Assembly (NCBI RefSeq): GCF_900142825.1
Contig: NZ_FRCH01000001.1
Span: 124,001 to 188,000 of the forward strand
Direction: 5' to 3'
Source of the DNA: Rhodanobacter sp. OK091
GTDB lineage: Bacteria; Pseudomonadota; Gammaproteobacteria; Xanthomonadales; Rhodanobacteraceae
DNA length: 64,000 bases
Each line of letters opens with the position of its first letter. Position 1 is the first letter of the stretch. The position numbers and the translations under genes are program-made. Below are positions 17,226 through 25,289 of this stretch, piece by piece. Below the pieces are notes generated by a model. The model saw nothing but the letters and a program-made list of their open reading frames with translations, had not been told where the DNA came from and ran no database searches.

Positions 17226-17568
17226 AAGTCTCTTGGATGACCACGGCGCCTAACTCCAGAAATTCCATTGCGCGATCTCACTTAGTGTGGCCGCTCGCGT
17301 CAAGTAGCCCGCGCAGATCGCCGCCATGGCCAACAAAACTCGCCTCATGCCTGCATCCTTATTGGCCGTTGTCGCTGATCAAAACAACTCTGCAGGTCAG
17401 AGCCACCTCGTTCACGAGCGCGGCAGCATGGTGAGCGGATAGATCGGCTCCATGAGCCTTCCCCTTCGTGTTGCACCCTACTGGGCCAGCCTGCCATCCA
17501 AAGGGGGACATAAGCAATCACTCGAATTCAACTACCTCCATCGCCTTATCCGATAAGGCCTCTTTTCC
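17226..17568. other. Intergenic region with repeat fragment
   Basis: 343 bp without a convincing gene. It carries a GCCTAAC heptamer (17248-17254) and a REP-like stretch around 17500-17575 (AAAGGGGGACATAAG then CGAATTCAACTACCTCC), which also reaches the end of the DUF922 gene. Confidence 0.4.
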
Positions 17569-18117
17569 TCACCAGCTCAGCGCCACACCTTCCGTTGCTC
17601 CGTGCCCTGTGCGCTCGTCCAGTTCGGCACTGGCCGTATCGGCCTTCCCCGTGATCGCCCTCCCCTCTGTCTGCATGTAAGCGTCGAGGCCACTGCAGGA
17701 GACGTCGCTGTGATGCTTTCGCATCAACACGACCAGCTTTCGGGCCTCGTCGCGGGCTATCTGTGCATGCTCTCCCTCATGGTGATGTATCGCCCGATCG
17801 AACGCGCGCCACTTGGCCATCATGGCTGCAGACGTGCTGGATGGTGGCGTCCATGCTGGCAATGTGGTTGTGATGATCAGCACTACCTTCGGATCGACCA
17901 ATTTGCAGCGACCGTCAACGAGCTTTACGCCGAAACTCCATTTCAGCTCCGGCGAGGTATAACCCCAGTAACGGCCATGCTCACCCAGGTAGCCCTTCGC
18001 GTTCATCTGCGCAACCAGCTCTGGCTCGCTTCGACCCTCGATCACGTAGTAGCGGACATCTTCCAAGACGACCGGGTCTGGGATAGTCGGCGGCAGCGGT
18101 GGCGCTGTGGCGAACAT
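17569..18117 (-). CDS. DUF922-type putative Zn-dependent protease-like protein
   Basis: 182 residues from ATG 18117 (a GTG two codons upstream is the only other in-frame start before a stop). VRYYVIEGRSEPELVAQMNAKG opens the DUF922-like domain. The centre has WRAFDRAIHHHEGEHAQIARDEA, an HExEH arrangement as in the family's proposed zinc site, followed by a helical tail. DUF922 proteins are normally secreted, but no signal peptide remains here and the Shine-Dalgarno is poor. The 5' end may be lost, or the start may be cytoplasmic by design. Confidence 0.75.
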   Translation of the reverse strand: MFATAPPLPPTIPDPVVLEDVRYYVIEGRSEPELVAQMNAKGYLGEHGRYWGYTSPELKWSFGVKLVDGRCKLVDPKVVLIITTTLPAWTPPSSTSAAMMAKWRAFDRAIHHHEGEHAQIARDEARKLVVLMRKHHSDVSCSGLDAYMQTEGRAITGKADTASAELDERTGHGATEGVALSW

Positions 18118-18297
18118 ACGCACGTTTCCAGGTTATCGAGACACGGTGCTCCAAGCACATAGCATTCCAACGCGTACTGCCGCGCCCTGCAAACGCATTG
18201 GCACTGTCCGCGGACAAAGAACACTGTCCGTGCGGACGCCAATCCGAGGCCAGTTAAGAGCTGATCCGGATCGAGCGAAGCCCTGCTCTGCTTGGCG

Positions 18298-18564
18298 TTA
18301 TCCGTGCGCCCCGCCCTCGCCCGGCGTCGGCGGCACGCTCTCACGCACTACGTCGGTCAAGGCCTCGTCGAGACGGTCGAAGCAGAGGAACAGCATGTGG
18401 GGTGAGAGCTGGAGCGGATCGGGGTGGGCGTCGAGGCGCGCGGTGAGCTCGGCCAGAAAGCGGATCTCGTCGCGGGTGTTGCACAGTCGCTCGTACGCCG
18501 GTTCGGGGAGCTGGTAGTGCAACTCGCGTGCTGATGAAGCGGTAGAGGAAGATTGACCTGCCAT
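18298..18564 (-). CDS. XAC0095-like small protein
   Basis: 88 residues with TAGGAGAG upstream of ATG. The core LHYQLPEPAYERLCNTRDEIRFLAELTARL and LSPHMLFLCFDRLDEALTDVV is predicted as two helices and resembles the XAC0095 family found in Xanthomonadales. The C-terminus ESVPPTPGEGGAHG is nearly repeated by an orphan fragment at 49617-49680, and a larger relative is at 50333. No function is known for the family. Confidence 0.75.
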   Translation of the reverse strand: MAGQSSSTASSARELHYQLPEPAYERLCNTRDEIRFLAELTARLDAHPDPLQLSPHMLFLCFDRLDEALTDVVRESVPPTPGEGGAHG

Positions 18565-18666
18565 GGCGACTCTCCTACGTGTGAGTAAATCCTCGCAGGG
18601 ACGTTCGAGGCGTCACCGTGAGGTGTGGGGAGGCTAGAAGCCGCACGTAGACGGCCGGCCAAGAAT

Positions 18667-18719
18667 GCCCTCGCCGTCAGCCTGCAATACACGCGGGTGG
18701 ATTGAAGGAAGTCTGTTTT
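18667..18719 (+). pseudogene. Duplicated 3' tail of the DUF1579 gene
   Basis: 53 bp that match 7450-7502 at 50 positions by eye. They encode LAVSLQYTRVD plus stop and the following GAAGGAAG. Beyond it the similarity decays. No start or upstream part of the gene is present here. Confidence 0.8.
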
Positions 18720-18756
18720 GGGGACTCTCCAAAAAGGATGGAGTCCTCTTACGACA

Positions 18757-19227
18757 TCAATGACTCACCTCGGGCCACTCGCCGACGGATCGCGCCCAGG
18801 TCGCGTAGCGGCTGGCAATGTCGCCGGCCACGCGCCGGTTGTTGAGCAAGCCGGCGGCATTCGTCGCCAGTTCGCGCCAGCGCTCGATGGCGTGCAGTTG
18901 CCCATGGAAATGCCAGACCACGTCGGTCAGCACGGTCGCGGGCAGCTCCGCCTGCGGATGTCCCAACGCCACGCCCAGCACGTGCGCCATGCCTTGCAAG
19001 CCATGCAGGCACTCCAAGGCCTGCGCCTCGGCGCCGCTCTGGATCGCCGACAGACGTCGCGGGCAGAAACGGGACAAGCCCGCATCGGCCAGGACGCGCG
19101 TGCCGCCGCCCAGCAGATGGTCAAGCAGTTCATTGAGGCCGGTGGTGGCGAACTGGTCGCCGCCGAAAATTTCGTCGCTCACGCCCGGCGCCGTAGCCTC
19201 GCTCGAAGATGCTTCTGCTTCGCACAT
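18757..19227 (-). CDS. Hypothetical protein divergent from an XRE regulator
   Basis: 156 residues from the ATG at 19227, with GGAGG upstream. It is soluble and mostly helical: FATTGLNELLDHLLGGG, ECLHGLQGMAHVLGVALGHP, VLTDVVWHFHGQLHAIERW and LNNRRVAGDIASRYATWARS. I do not recognise a family. It shares a promoter region with the XRE gene at 19458, where a long palindrome lies, so it is a likely target of that regulator. Confidence 0.75.
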   Translation of the reverse strand: MCEAEASSSEATAPGVSDEIFGGDQFATTGLNELLDHLLGGGTRVLADAGLSRFCPRRLSAIQSGAEAQALECLHGLQGMAHVLGVALGHPQAELPATVLTDVVWHFHGQLHAIERWRELATNAAGLLNNRRVAGDIASRYATWARSVGEWPEVSH

Positions 19228-19369
19228 AGAACCTCCATTCCCTTGTTTGCCGTGACATCCAAACTCCTATCCCAGGCGGCGACCACCTGCGAATGCGCAC
19301 GGACGCTGCAGCTACCCGGCCTGCCGGCCATCGGCCGCCACTTCCCTTTCGTGGCACGGAACCGTAGGG

Positions 19370-19412
19370 CCTTGCGAAGGATACTACGAAACTCGTAGTA
19401 TCCTTCGCAAGG
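19370..19412. promoter_or_regulatory. 43-bp perfect palindrome, probable XRE operator
   Basis: Two perfect 20-bp arms (CCTTGCGAAGGATACTACGA and its complement) around AAC. The inner ACTACGAAACTCGTAGT is echoed at 19417-19433 (TTACGAATCTCGTAGT), giving two operator-like sites in the divergent promoter between the genes at 18757 and 19458. Confidence 0.75.
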
Positions 19413-19457
19413 GAAAGTTACGAATCTCGTAGTCACTTCTGCTACCTGGTTCGGGCG

Positions 19458-19778
19458 ATGCCTCGAAAAACAGATATCCGACAGACATTCCAGCGCCGCC
19501 TCAAGGAAGCGCGTGAGCGGAAACAACTGTCACAAAAGGACTTGGGCATCCAGGCAGGATTGGACCAATTTGTGGCCAGCACACGCATCAATCGTTACGA
19601 GCTAGGTGTCCATGAACCGGACATGGCAACGATCGAGCGGATGGCACAGACCCTGGACGTGCCCGTTTCTTATCTGTTCGCCGACGACGAACGCCTGGCC
19701 CGAATGATCCTCGCTTTCAGCCAGCTATCCGTCACCGACAAAGATCGGCTGTTGAAAGACATCGAGCCGAAATCGTAA
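19458..19778 (+). CDS. XRE-family helix-turn-helix regulator
   Basis: 106 residues. FQRRLKEARERKQLSQKDLGIQAGLD (10-35) and STRINRYELGVHEPDMATIERMAQTL (41-66) form a Cro/C1-type HTH, followed by VPVSYLFADDE and a short helical tail. It probably dimerises and binds the palindromes just upstream, regulating itself and the divergent gene. The Shine-Dalgarno is weak (GGTTCGGGCG before ATG). The last residues run close to a REP-like repeat. No phage genes are nearby. Confidence 0.88.
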   Translation: MPRKTDIRQTFQRRLKEARERKQLSQKDLGIQAGLDQFVASTRINRYELGVHEPDMATIERMAQTLDVPVSYLFADDERLARMILAFSQLSVTDKDRLLKDIEPKS

Positions 19779-19811
19779 GGGAGCCAGGCGGAGCAGAACT
19801 GAAACTCTGAA

Positions 19812-19897
19812 AAAGGTGTCAGGGATCGACCTTCCAAGGCATTGTCCCCGTTCAAAGGTGTCCGTCAAACCCGGGCCATCTCACCCTGACACCTTTT
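19812..19897. repeat. REP-like element, AAAGGTGTCAGGG family
   Basis: Inverted arms AAAGGTGTCAGGG / CCCTGACACCTTTT 59 bp apart. Arms of the same type occur at 30568-30623 and, as a half-site, at about 44010. Confidence 0.75.
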
Positions 19898-19900
19898 CTA

Positions 19901-21250
19901 CTAGCAGCAGGGAGCGACAACATTGGCGCGCTTGCCTGCGGCCCGGCACTGCCGAGTGCGGGACCGGGCACTAACAGGGCCATCGCGGCCATGCATCGCT
20001 TGTGCATCAGAACACCCAGTAACATGTGCCCGTGCATCACGCCCATCAATCTGATCAATGCCATCCACATTAGCCAAGCGCATCTTCAAACCCCATCCGA
20101 AATGTTGCGCACCGCCCCCGAAGTTATCGTCAAGCGCCACAACGATATGATTGGCGCCTTTGCGAAGTGGCAGATCGAACGAGCCGTTCGTCAGTGATAG
20201 GCGTCCGTCAGGTTCTTTGCTAGCGCCCTCGATGCCGTATAGATTTTTGTTCGCGAACACAAGCTTGCCGTTTACAAAGACCCAGACTTCCCGCGTCCAG
20301 CCAATGTCGACATGCTTGATCTGGGCGTGGTCAGCGTTGATCGTGGTCTTCAACCAAATGCCGATGATGGCGTGCCCGGTCTGTGCATCGCCATACCATC
20401 GCGTTAAATTGACCAAGCCACCCGGGTCTAGCGCGATGGGCTTCCACGACGCTGCCTCTTTTGGCACAGACGAATAAACGGGATCGATGCCGGTGTTTTC
20501 CTGAAACGTGGCATCCATCCGACTGGGCATGACGAACGGCTTCGAAGCGAGCCAGTGGCGAACGTATCGGAGGTCACTCTTCGCGGGATCGCTGGAAGCC
20601 GCTGCAGGCAAGCCATCAACGACATTGGGAGCGATGCTCAGGTGTGCATAGGACGCAGGTCCATGCAATCTGATCGAGCCGTCGGGGAAGCCGCCGACCA
20701 GCGTTCCGACCGCCAGCGTTGGCGAACGCGCACCGTTGATGAAAACACTCATGCGCGCGCCGGAGAGCACCAGCTTTACATGATTCCAGCCATCAGGATC
20801 AATGGGCGCGTGCGTTTGATACTGCCCGTACAAATCCCATTCGAACAAATGATGCGCTGTAGGCATGTATTGGATACATTCGTCCGAGACAGCACAGTCC
20901 GCGCTGGGTCGAAAATACAACGCGTCTGCTTCGTCATCATGCTGGCGAAAGGTGATGCCGGTAATTCGCCCTCCTACAAATTTTGTGTCGAATTCGATCG
21001 TGCCATTGCTGAAGTTGGTGTTCTTCAGCTCCGCATAGCCCTTGTTGACGACGAGGACATCCTGCTTGGCCTGATCGTGCTGAAACGACACATCCCCTTT
21101 CGTCCGCCATTGCGCAGGTGCCATCGATATCTGGGTTAATTCGAACGCAAGGACGGGCTGTGAGAGCCCGATGATGGAAGCAAAAAATAGCGAGCTCCGT
21201 AGCCAATAGAGAACCTTTGCCAAATTTGCGTACTTGGATATCGTAGACAC
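19901..21250 (-). CDS. Exported LamG/DUF1080-like hypothetical protein
   Basis: 449 residues. After a signal segment (VLYWLRSSLFFASIIGLS, cut near VLA) comes a concanavalin-like sheet: GDVSFQHDQAKQDVLVVN, FSNGTIEFDTKFVGGRITGI, WNHVKLVLSGARMSVFINGA, as in LamG or keto-disaccharide-hydrolase-like domains. The second half has WLKTTINADHAQIKHVDIGW, VWVFVNGKLVFANKNLYG and a KGANHIVVALDDNFGGG block. About 50 residues at the C-terminus (GRDARAHVTGCSDA... VAPCC) are low in structure and run into a repeat, suggesting the native 3' end was replaced. Role unknown, presumably a periplasmic carbohydrate- or lipid-related binder. Confidence 0.8.
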   Translation of the reverse strand: MSTISKYANLAKVLYWLRSSLFFASIIGLSQPVLAFELTQISMAPAQWRTKGDVSFQHDQAKQDVLVVNKGYAELKNTNFSNGTIEFDTKFVGGRITGITFRQHDDEADALYFRPSADCAVSDECIQYMPTAHHLFEWDLYGQYQTHAPIDPDGWNHVKLVLSGARMSVFINGARSPTLAVGTLVGGFPDGSIRLHGPASYAHLSIAPNVVDGLPAAASSDPAKSDLRYVRHWLASKPFVMPSRMDATFQENTGIDPVYSSVPKEAASWKPIALDPGGLVNLTRWYGDAQTGHAIIGIWLKTTINADHAQIKHVDIGWTREVWVFVNGKLVFANKNLYGIEGASKEPDGRLSLTNGSFDLPLRKGANHIVVALDDNFGGGAQHFGWGLKMRLANVDGIDQIDGRDARAHVTGCSDAQAMHGRDGPVSARSRTRQCRAAGKRANVVAPCC

Positions 21251-21495
21251 GTGTTCTTCCTTTCGCTTCGCGCGGCATTGGGCAACGCCGTATTGACCAT
21301 GCCCTGTTCGCTCTACTGAAATGATCCGAAATGGATCACGATGTTTTAAAGCGGCGTCCTATGAGGCCGAAGCCACGTTAAGCAGCCACCGACCCGATAA
21401 GGTTTGGATAGAACGTGCGGCGTCCCGGGCAGTCCGATTGAAGACCACCATGATCTATATGCCGGGTACCGCCTGTACTGATCGATCGCTGGCAA

Positions 21496-21843
21496 CTACA
21501 CCCGCTTGCGCCAACTCATCCAGCCGACCACAACTGCCCATGTCGCCGCGACGAGTGGCGGCACAGCGTGCCCGTATTCGCCGTGGATGATGACGGTCGC
21601 GAGGGCGGCACACATGACAACGCAGCCGAGCGCCGCGCCCAACAGGCGACTCCGCGCCCGGAGAAGCAGAATGGCGGCAGTGAGTTCCAGCGATCCGGTC
21701 ACGAAATGGAACCAGTGCGGGTACCCCCACTTCAGGTATTCCGTGTAGATGGATCCCGGGGCGATGATGTTGCTGAGGGAACCCACGACGAAGAAGGCGG
21801 CAAGAGCCAAGGGCAGGATTCGACGCCAGGAGATTTTGGACAT
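21496..21843 (-). CDS. DoxX-like small membrane protein
   Basis: 115 residues from ATG 21843. Four hydrophobic stretches are visible: ILPLALAAFFVVGSL, WFHFVTGSLELTAAILLL, LGAALGCVVMCAALATVII and PPLVAATWAVVVGWM. With YLKWGYPHWFHFVTGSLE they match DoxX-like family proteins. Family members sit in the inner membrane and often accompany detoxification or thiol-stress genes, as here next to NAD(P)H-binding proteins. Confidence 0.82.
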   Translation of the reverse strand: MSKISWRRILPLALAAFFVVGSLSNIIAPGSIYTEYLKWGYPHWFHFVTGSLELTAAILLLRARSRLLGAALGCVVMCAALATVIIHGEYGHAVPPLVAATWAVVVGWMSWRKRV

Positions 21844-21959
21844 TGGTGCGATCTCGGATGATGAGTTTACTGCCGAGGAATCGTGTGACCGCCTGCCTCC
21901 GAGCTGGCTGATTTCCGACGAATGCCGCGGCTGGAAAAGGTGACCCACGCGACCACTCC

Positions 21960-22589
21960 TCACCACAGGAGTAAGGGTGTGCGCTTCAACCAGGTGTCAG
22001 TCGCCAGTTGCTCCACCACGAACCGAGCGACATCGGCGCGTGCGATCTTCCCGCCGTTGACGCCGGCGAGGTCAACGACGGCCCTGAGGCTTCCGCGAGC
22101 GGGGTCGTCGGTGAGCCTGCCGGGCCGGACGATGACCCAATCGAGTGCGCTGGCGCGAATCGCGTCTTCCTGACGCTGCTTGTCCTTGTAGGCATGGCGA
22201 AGCAGCAAGGGCATGAAGATCCGGTCGAATACGAAGCCGCCGTGGCCGCGGCTGTCCCCGACCCCCAGGGCGGAGATGCAGACCAGGCGGCGCACACCGC
22301 TGCGCCCCATCGCCAGGACCAGCGCGTTCGTCGCTTCGGTCAGCAAGCTGACCTCGCTGAAAGGGCTAAGGCCCGTCCCCAGCGAGCTGACGACGGCATC
22401 GCAGCCCTCCAGGGCGCGCATTAGAGCGCCTACGTCGCGAACATCGCCCTCGACGATGTCTGCTCCCGGGAGATCGGGGGCGCTCGCCTTCGAGCGAACC
22501 ATCGCCACGACCGAATGGCCCTTCTCCAGGGCGTCGTGAACGATCAGCCGCCCGGTTCCGCCCGTTGCACCCAAAACAAGAACCTTCAT
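21960..22589 (-). CDS. NAD(P)-binding SDR (NmrA/atypical) protein
   Basis: 209 residues. The Rossmann start MKVLVLGATGGTGRLIVHDAL carries GATGGTG, the glycine motif of atypical SDRs. It is followed by DIVEGDVRDVGALMRAL, CDAVVSSLGTGLS, RLVCISALGVGDSRG (active-site Ser region) and DWVIVRPGRLTDDPARG. Such proteins are NAD(P)H-dependent reductases or redox sensors. It ends 117 bp upstream of the DoxX-like gene on the same strand. Confidence 0.88.
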   Translation of the reverse strand: MKVLVLGATGGTGRLIVHDALEKGHSVVAMVRSKASAPDLPGADIVEGDVRDVGALMRALEGCDAVVSSLGTGLSPFSEVSLLTEATNALVLAMGRSGVRRLVCISALGVGDSRGHGGFVFDRIFMPLLLRHAYKDKQRQEDAIRASALDWVIVRPGRLTDDPARGSLRAVVDLAGVNGGKIARADVARFVVEQLATDTWLKRTPLLLW

Positions 22590-22729
22590 ATTCGACCTCG
22601 ACCTTTGTTGGTATGAACGCCGCCATTCACAGGGAAAAGGGCTGTTCCGGCCTCTCTGCCGGAATCGCGACGGAATGCGAATTGCCGGAGTGGATTCCGA
22701 AACTCGTACCCCATCGCCGATCCGCGGAC

Positions 22730-23602
22730 TTACGCCGTAGCGGCCTTCTGGGCCGCCGCGAAGACATCACGGGCGGACGTGGTGCCAGGGACATGCTCCG
22801 TACCCTCGACCCCGAGAGCCATCCAGCCTGCGTTGACGGCGTCGAACATCGCTTCGGCCGATCCGGTCTGGCCCTTCGGAATGCCGAGCTGCTCGAACGC
22901 TTCCGGCCACCCGGCACGCGGGATAGCGAAAGCCTTGACGTCGACCTTCAAGACTTCACCCAACTGTGTCGCCACTTCATCCGCGCTGACCATCGAACCG
23001 AGCTCGATGACCCGTTGCCCCGACCACGCCGGCCCGGTCAGAAGCGCTGCGATCTCGGCGCCGACATCGTCGGTCGCGACCATGGCCGATTTCTGATCTG
23101 TCGGGTTGTAGTAGACGGGGAGCGTGCCGCCCTGAGCGACATGCAAGCCGTAGAGGAAGTTTTCGAAAAATCCGCCGGCGCGCACATAGGCGATCGGCAA
23201 CGGCAGGCCGCGAAATCCCTGCTCCAGAAGCGACAGGGCCGTGATCATCCCCAGCCCGCTGGTTCTGTTCGCACCCATGGATGAAAGCGCTACCACCCGC
23301 GGCGGAGCTGCCTTGGCCAGCGCACGGACGTAGCTTGCAATCACCGCCTTCGCTTCTTTGTAGTCGGGCGAAGGCGCCCATACCGGTGGCAACATCACAA
23401 ACGCGCCTTCGACATCTTTAAGCGCCATCTCGATGGCCATCGAATCATTCCAGTCGCCGTCGACCAGCTGCACGCCTTCGTCGGCCCATTTCGCCGCGTT
23501 TTCGCGATTCCGCACGAGCGCGCGTACTTCTTTGCCTTGCGCCAACAGATGTTTTGCCGTGGCGCCGCCAACTTTTCCCGTAATTCCCATGACTAAAAAC
23601 AT
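22730..23602 (-). CDS. NmrA-family NAD(P)-binding protein, quinone-reductase-like
   Basis: 290 residues from ATG 23602 with AGGAGAACG upstream. MFLVMGITGKVGGATAKHLL is the dinucleotide-binding start, followed by VRALVRNRENAAKWADEGV and LVDGDWNDSMAIEMALKDVEGAFVMLPP, then ALSSMGANRTSGLG and IAYVRAGGFFENFLYGL, typical of NmrA/QorB-like proteins that reduce quinones or sense NADP. It is divergent from an HxlR regulator at 23738 with a palindrome between them, a common arrangement for quinone- or aldehyde-stress control. Confidence 0.88.
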   Translation of the reverse strand: MFLVMGITGKVGGATAKHLLAQGKEVRALVRNRENAAKWADEGVQLVDGDWNDSMAIEMALKDVEGAFVMLPPVWAPSPDYKEAKAVIASYVRALAKAAPPRVVALSSMGANRTSGLGMITALSLLEQGFRGLPLPIAYVRAGGFFENFLYGLHVAQGGTLPVYYNPTDQKSAMVATDDVGAEIAALLTGPAWSGQRVIELGSMVSADEVATQLGEVLKVDVKAFAIPRAGWPEAFEQLGIPKGQTGSAEAMFDAVNAGWMALGVEGTEHVPGTTSARDVFAAAQKAATA

Positions 23603-23661
23603 GAGCGTTCTCCTGATCTGTGAGATTTCTGTATGTAAAGGCCAACTAACAGGCCTGGGGA

Positions 23662-23678
23662 GGTCTACTATAGAGACC
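23662..23678. promoter_or_regulatory. Candidate HxlR operator in divergent promoter
   Basis: GGTCT-ACTATAG-AGACC, 5-bp arms over a -10-like TACTAT, midway between the NmrA-type gene and the HxlR gene. GGCC repeats flank it at 23639 and 23652. Confidence 0.45.
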
Positions 23679-23737
23679 GCCTTCGCGTGTCGTAAGGAGG
23701 CAGTTTTTTGTAACCAGCAGATTTCGAGGAATTCCGC

Positions 23738-24172
23738 ATGAGCAACGCATCGAGCGCCATCGAAAGATTCAGCCGATATCCGATGGGCGAGTCCCAGTCC
23801 GTCTGCTGCCCCGTGCGCGACGTGCTCGACCGTATCGGCGACAAATGGAGCATGCTCATGATCATGGCTCTCGCGACGCGACCGCACCGCTTCAGCGAGC
23901 TTCACCGCGCTGTCCATGACATTTCCAAGCGCATGCTCACCCAGACCTTGCGCGATCTGGAGCGCGATGGACTGATCACCCGCCATGTCTTTCCGACCAA
24001 GCCGCCGGGCGTTGAATATCGTCTGGCCCCGCTGGGCCACTCGCTGCTGGACCCGATGGCGGGCCTCATCGATTGGGCGGATCGTTGCTATGGCGACATC
24101 CACGCCGCACGCGCCCGCTTCGACGGTACGCATGGTGATGCCCCACGTCAGGCTTTTTCTAATCGATCGTAG
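23738..24172 (+). CDS. HxlR-family winged-helix regulator
   Basis: 144 residues. [20 protein letters not shown] (23-42), in which Cys 23/24 occupy the usual sensing position, is followed by the winged helix [50 protein letters not shown] (60-105) and a dimerisation helix. HxlR proteins often sense quinones or aldehydes by cysteine modification and repress a neighbouring oxidoreductase, here probably the divergent NmrA-type gene. Confidence 0.9.
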   Translation: MSNASSAIERFSRYPMGESQSVCCPVRDVLDRIGDKWSMLMIMALATRPHRFSELHRAVHDISKRMLTQTLRDLERDGLITRHVFPTKPPGVEYRLAPLGHSLLDPMAGLIDWADRCYGDIHAARARFDGTHGDAPRQAFSNRS

Positions 24173-24282
24173 GTGCGCCTGACAGCATCAACCGGCAAGG
24201 GTGACCCACTCGAACCGGCACGCCGATCAGACGTCCACCAAATCCCGGCAACTCCGGAGGCGATAGGTCGGCCGTAGCGGTG

Positions 24283-25134
24283 CTAATTTGCCAGGCGCTC
24301 GACGACCATATCCAGCAGTACGCGAAGCCTTTTCAAGCCGCGTAGATCGCGGTGATACCCGACCCATGTATCCCGGGATGGCGGCTCTTCACCCAAGTCA
24401 ACCAGCGCTAGGCTATCAAGGCTGCTAGCCAAGGGAATGGGCAAGACGGCTAGTCCCGCCCCATGTGTGCAAAGTTGTGCCTGCACGTCGCGGTTGTTGC
24501 TTCGAAAGGTGACGGTGGCGTTGGGTAGCATTCGTTTCAGCCAGCCGGCATCCGGCATCGCCGAGAATGCCGTGTCCATCGTCACCAGCGTGGAACCGGT
24601 CCCGTCACCCGCCTTTGGGTGATCCGCGCCTTTCGCCATGTATAGACCGTAACGTATACGCATGAGCTTTCGGGAGACTACATCGGGCTCGTCAAAGGGT
24701 CTGATGCGGAAGGCCATGTCCGCTTCGCGTCGGGACAAGCTGTAGAACCGCGCGTCTGTCAGAAGTTCGATCGTGACATTCGGATTTGCCCGAGCATATT
24801 CGGCGAAGACGGGTGTTAGTAGGTGTGTGCCGAACCAGTCTGATGAAGTGATTCGTAACATTCCCTCTAGCCGTTGACCTTGGCCGGCAAGTTGCCGTTG
24901 AAATGCGAGCGCCTCCTCCTCGATGCGCTCCGCGTGCACCAGCACGCTGCTTCCCTCGTCGGTAAGCACAAACCCTTCGCTCGTCCGCTGGAAGAGTTTC
25001 TGTCCGACTGACTCCTCAAGAACATTGAGACGTCGGCCCATGGTCGGTTGGGTCTGCCCCAACTTACGGGCAGCAGCGCCTAGCGTCCCCTCGCGGGCAA
25101 TAGCGAGAAAAACTCTTACATCGCTCCACTCCAT
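24283..25134 (-). CDS. LysR-family transcriptional regulator
   Basis: 283 residues from ATG 25134 with AGGAG upstream. The HTH is FLAIAREGTLGAAARKLGQTQPTMGRRLNVLEESVGQKLFQRT (9-51). The effector domain includes LRITSSDWFGTHLLTPVF, VTIELLTDARFYSLSRREADMAFRI and QLCTHGAGLAVLPIPLA. It is divergent from the quinone reductase gene at 25290, with an inverted repeat in the gap, and is its likely regulator. The inducer is unknown. Confidence 0.92.
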   Translation of the reverse strand: MEWSDVRVFLAIAREGTLGAAARKLGQTQPTMGRRLNVLEESVGQKLFQRTSEGFVLTDEGSSVLVHAERIEEEALAFQRQLAGQGQRLEGMLRITSSDWFGTHLLTPVFAEYARANPNVTIELLTDARFYSLSRREADMAFRIRPFDEPDVVSRKLMRIRYGLYMAKGADHPKAGDGTGSTLVTMDTAFSAMPDAGWLKRMLPNATVTFRSNNRDVQAQLCTHGAGLAVLPIPLASSLDSLALVDLGEEPPSRDTWVGYHRDLRGLKRLRVLLDMVVERLAN

Positions 25135-25187
25135 TCGATAGCTCCTGGTGGTGGCGCTCGGACACTGCTTGTGTCTTCGCCGATAGC

Positions 25188-25205
25188 GCATGCATTTTTG
25201 CATGC
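25188..25205. promoter_or_regulatory. Inverted repeat, candidate LysR site
   Basis: GCATGCA-TTTT-TGCATGC, 7-bp perfect arms, between the LysR gene (-) and the oxidoreductase gene (+). A further GCACGACGTGC follows at about 25204-25214. Confidence 0.6.
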
Positions 25206-25289
25206 ACGACGTGCAATCTCTTTGGTTTTCATGCGTACACCACGGGTATAGCTTGAAGCCTCACCTCATCGCCAACTTAGGATTTCGAC

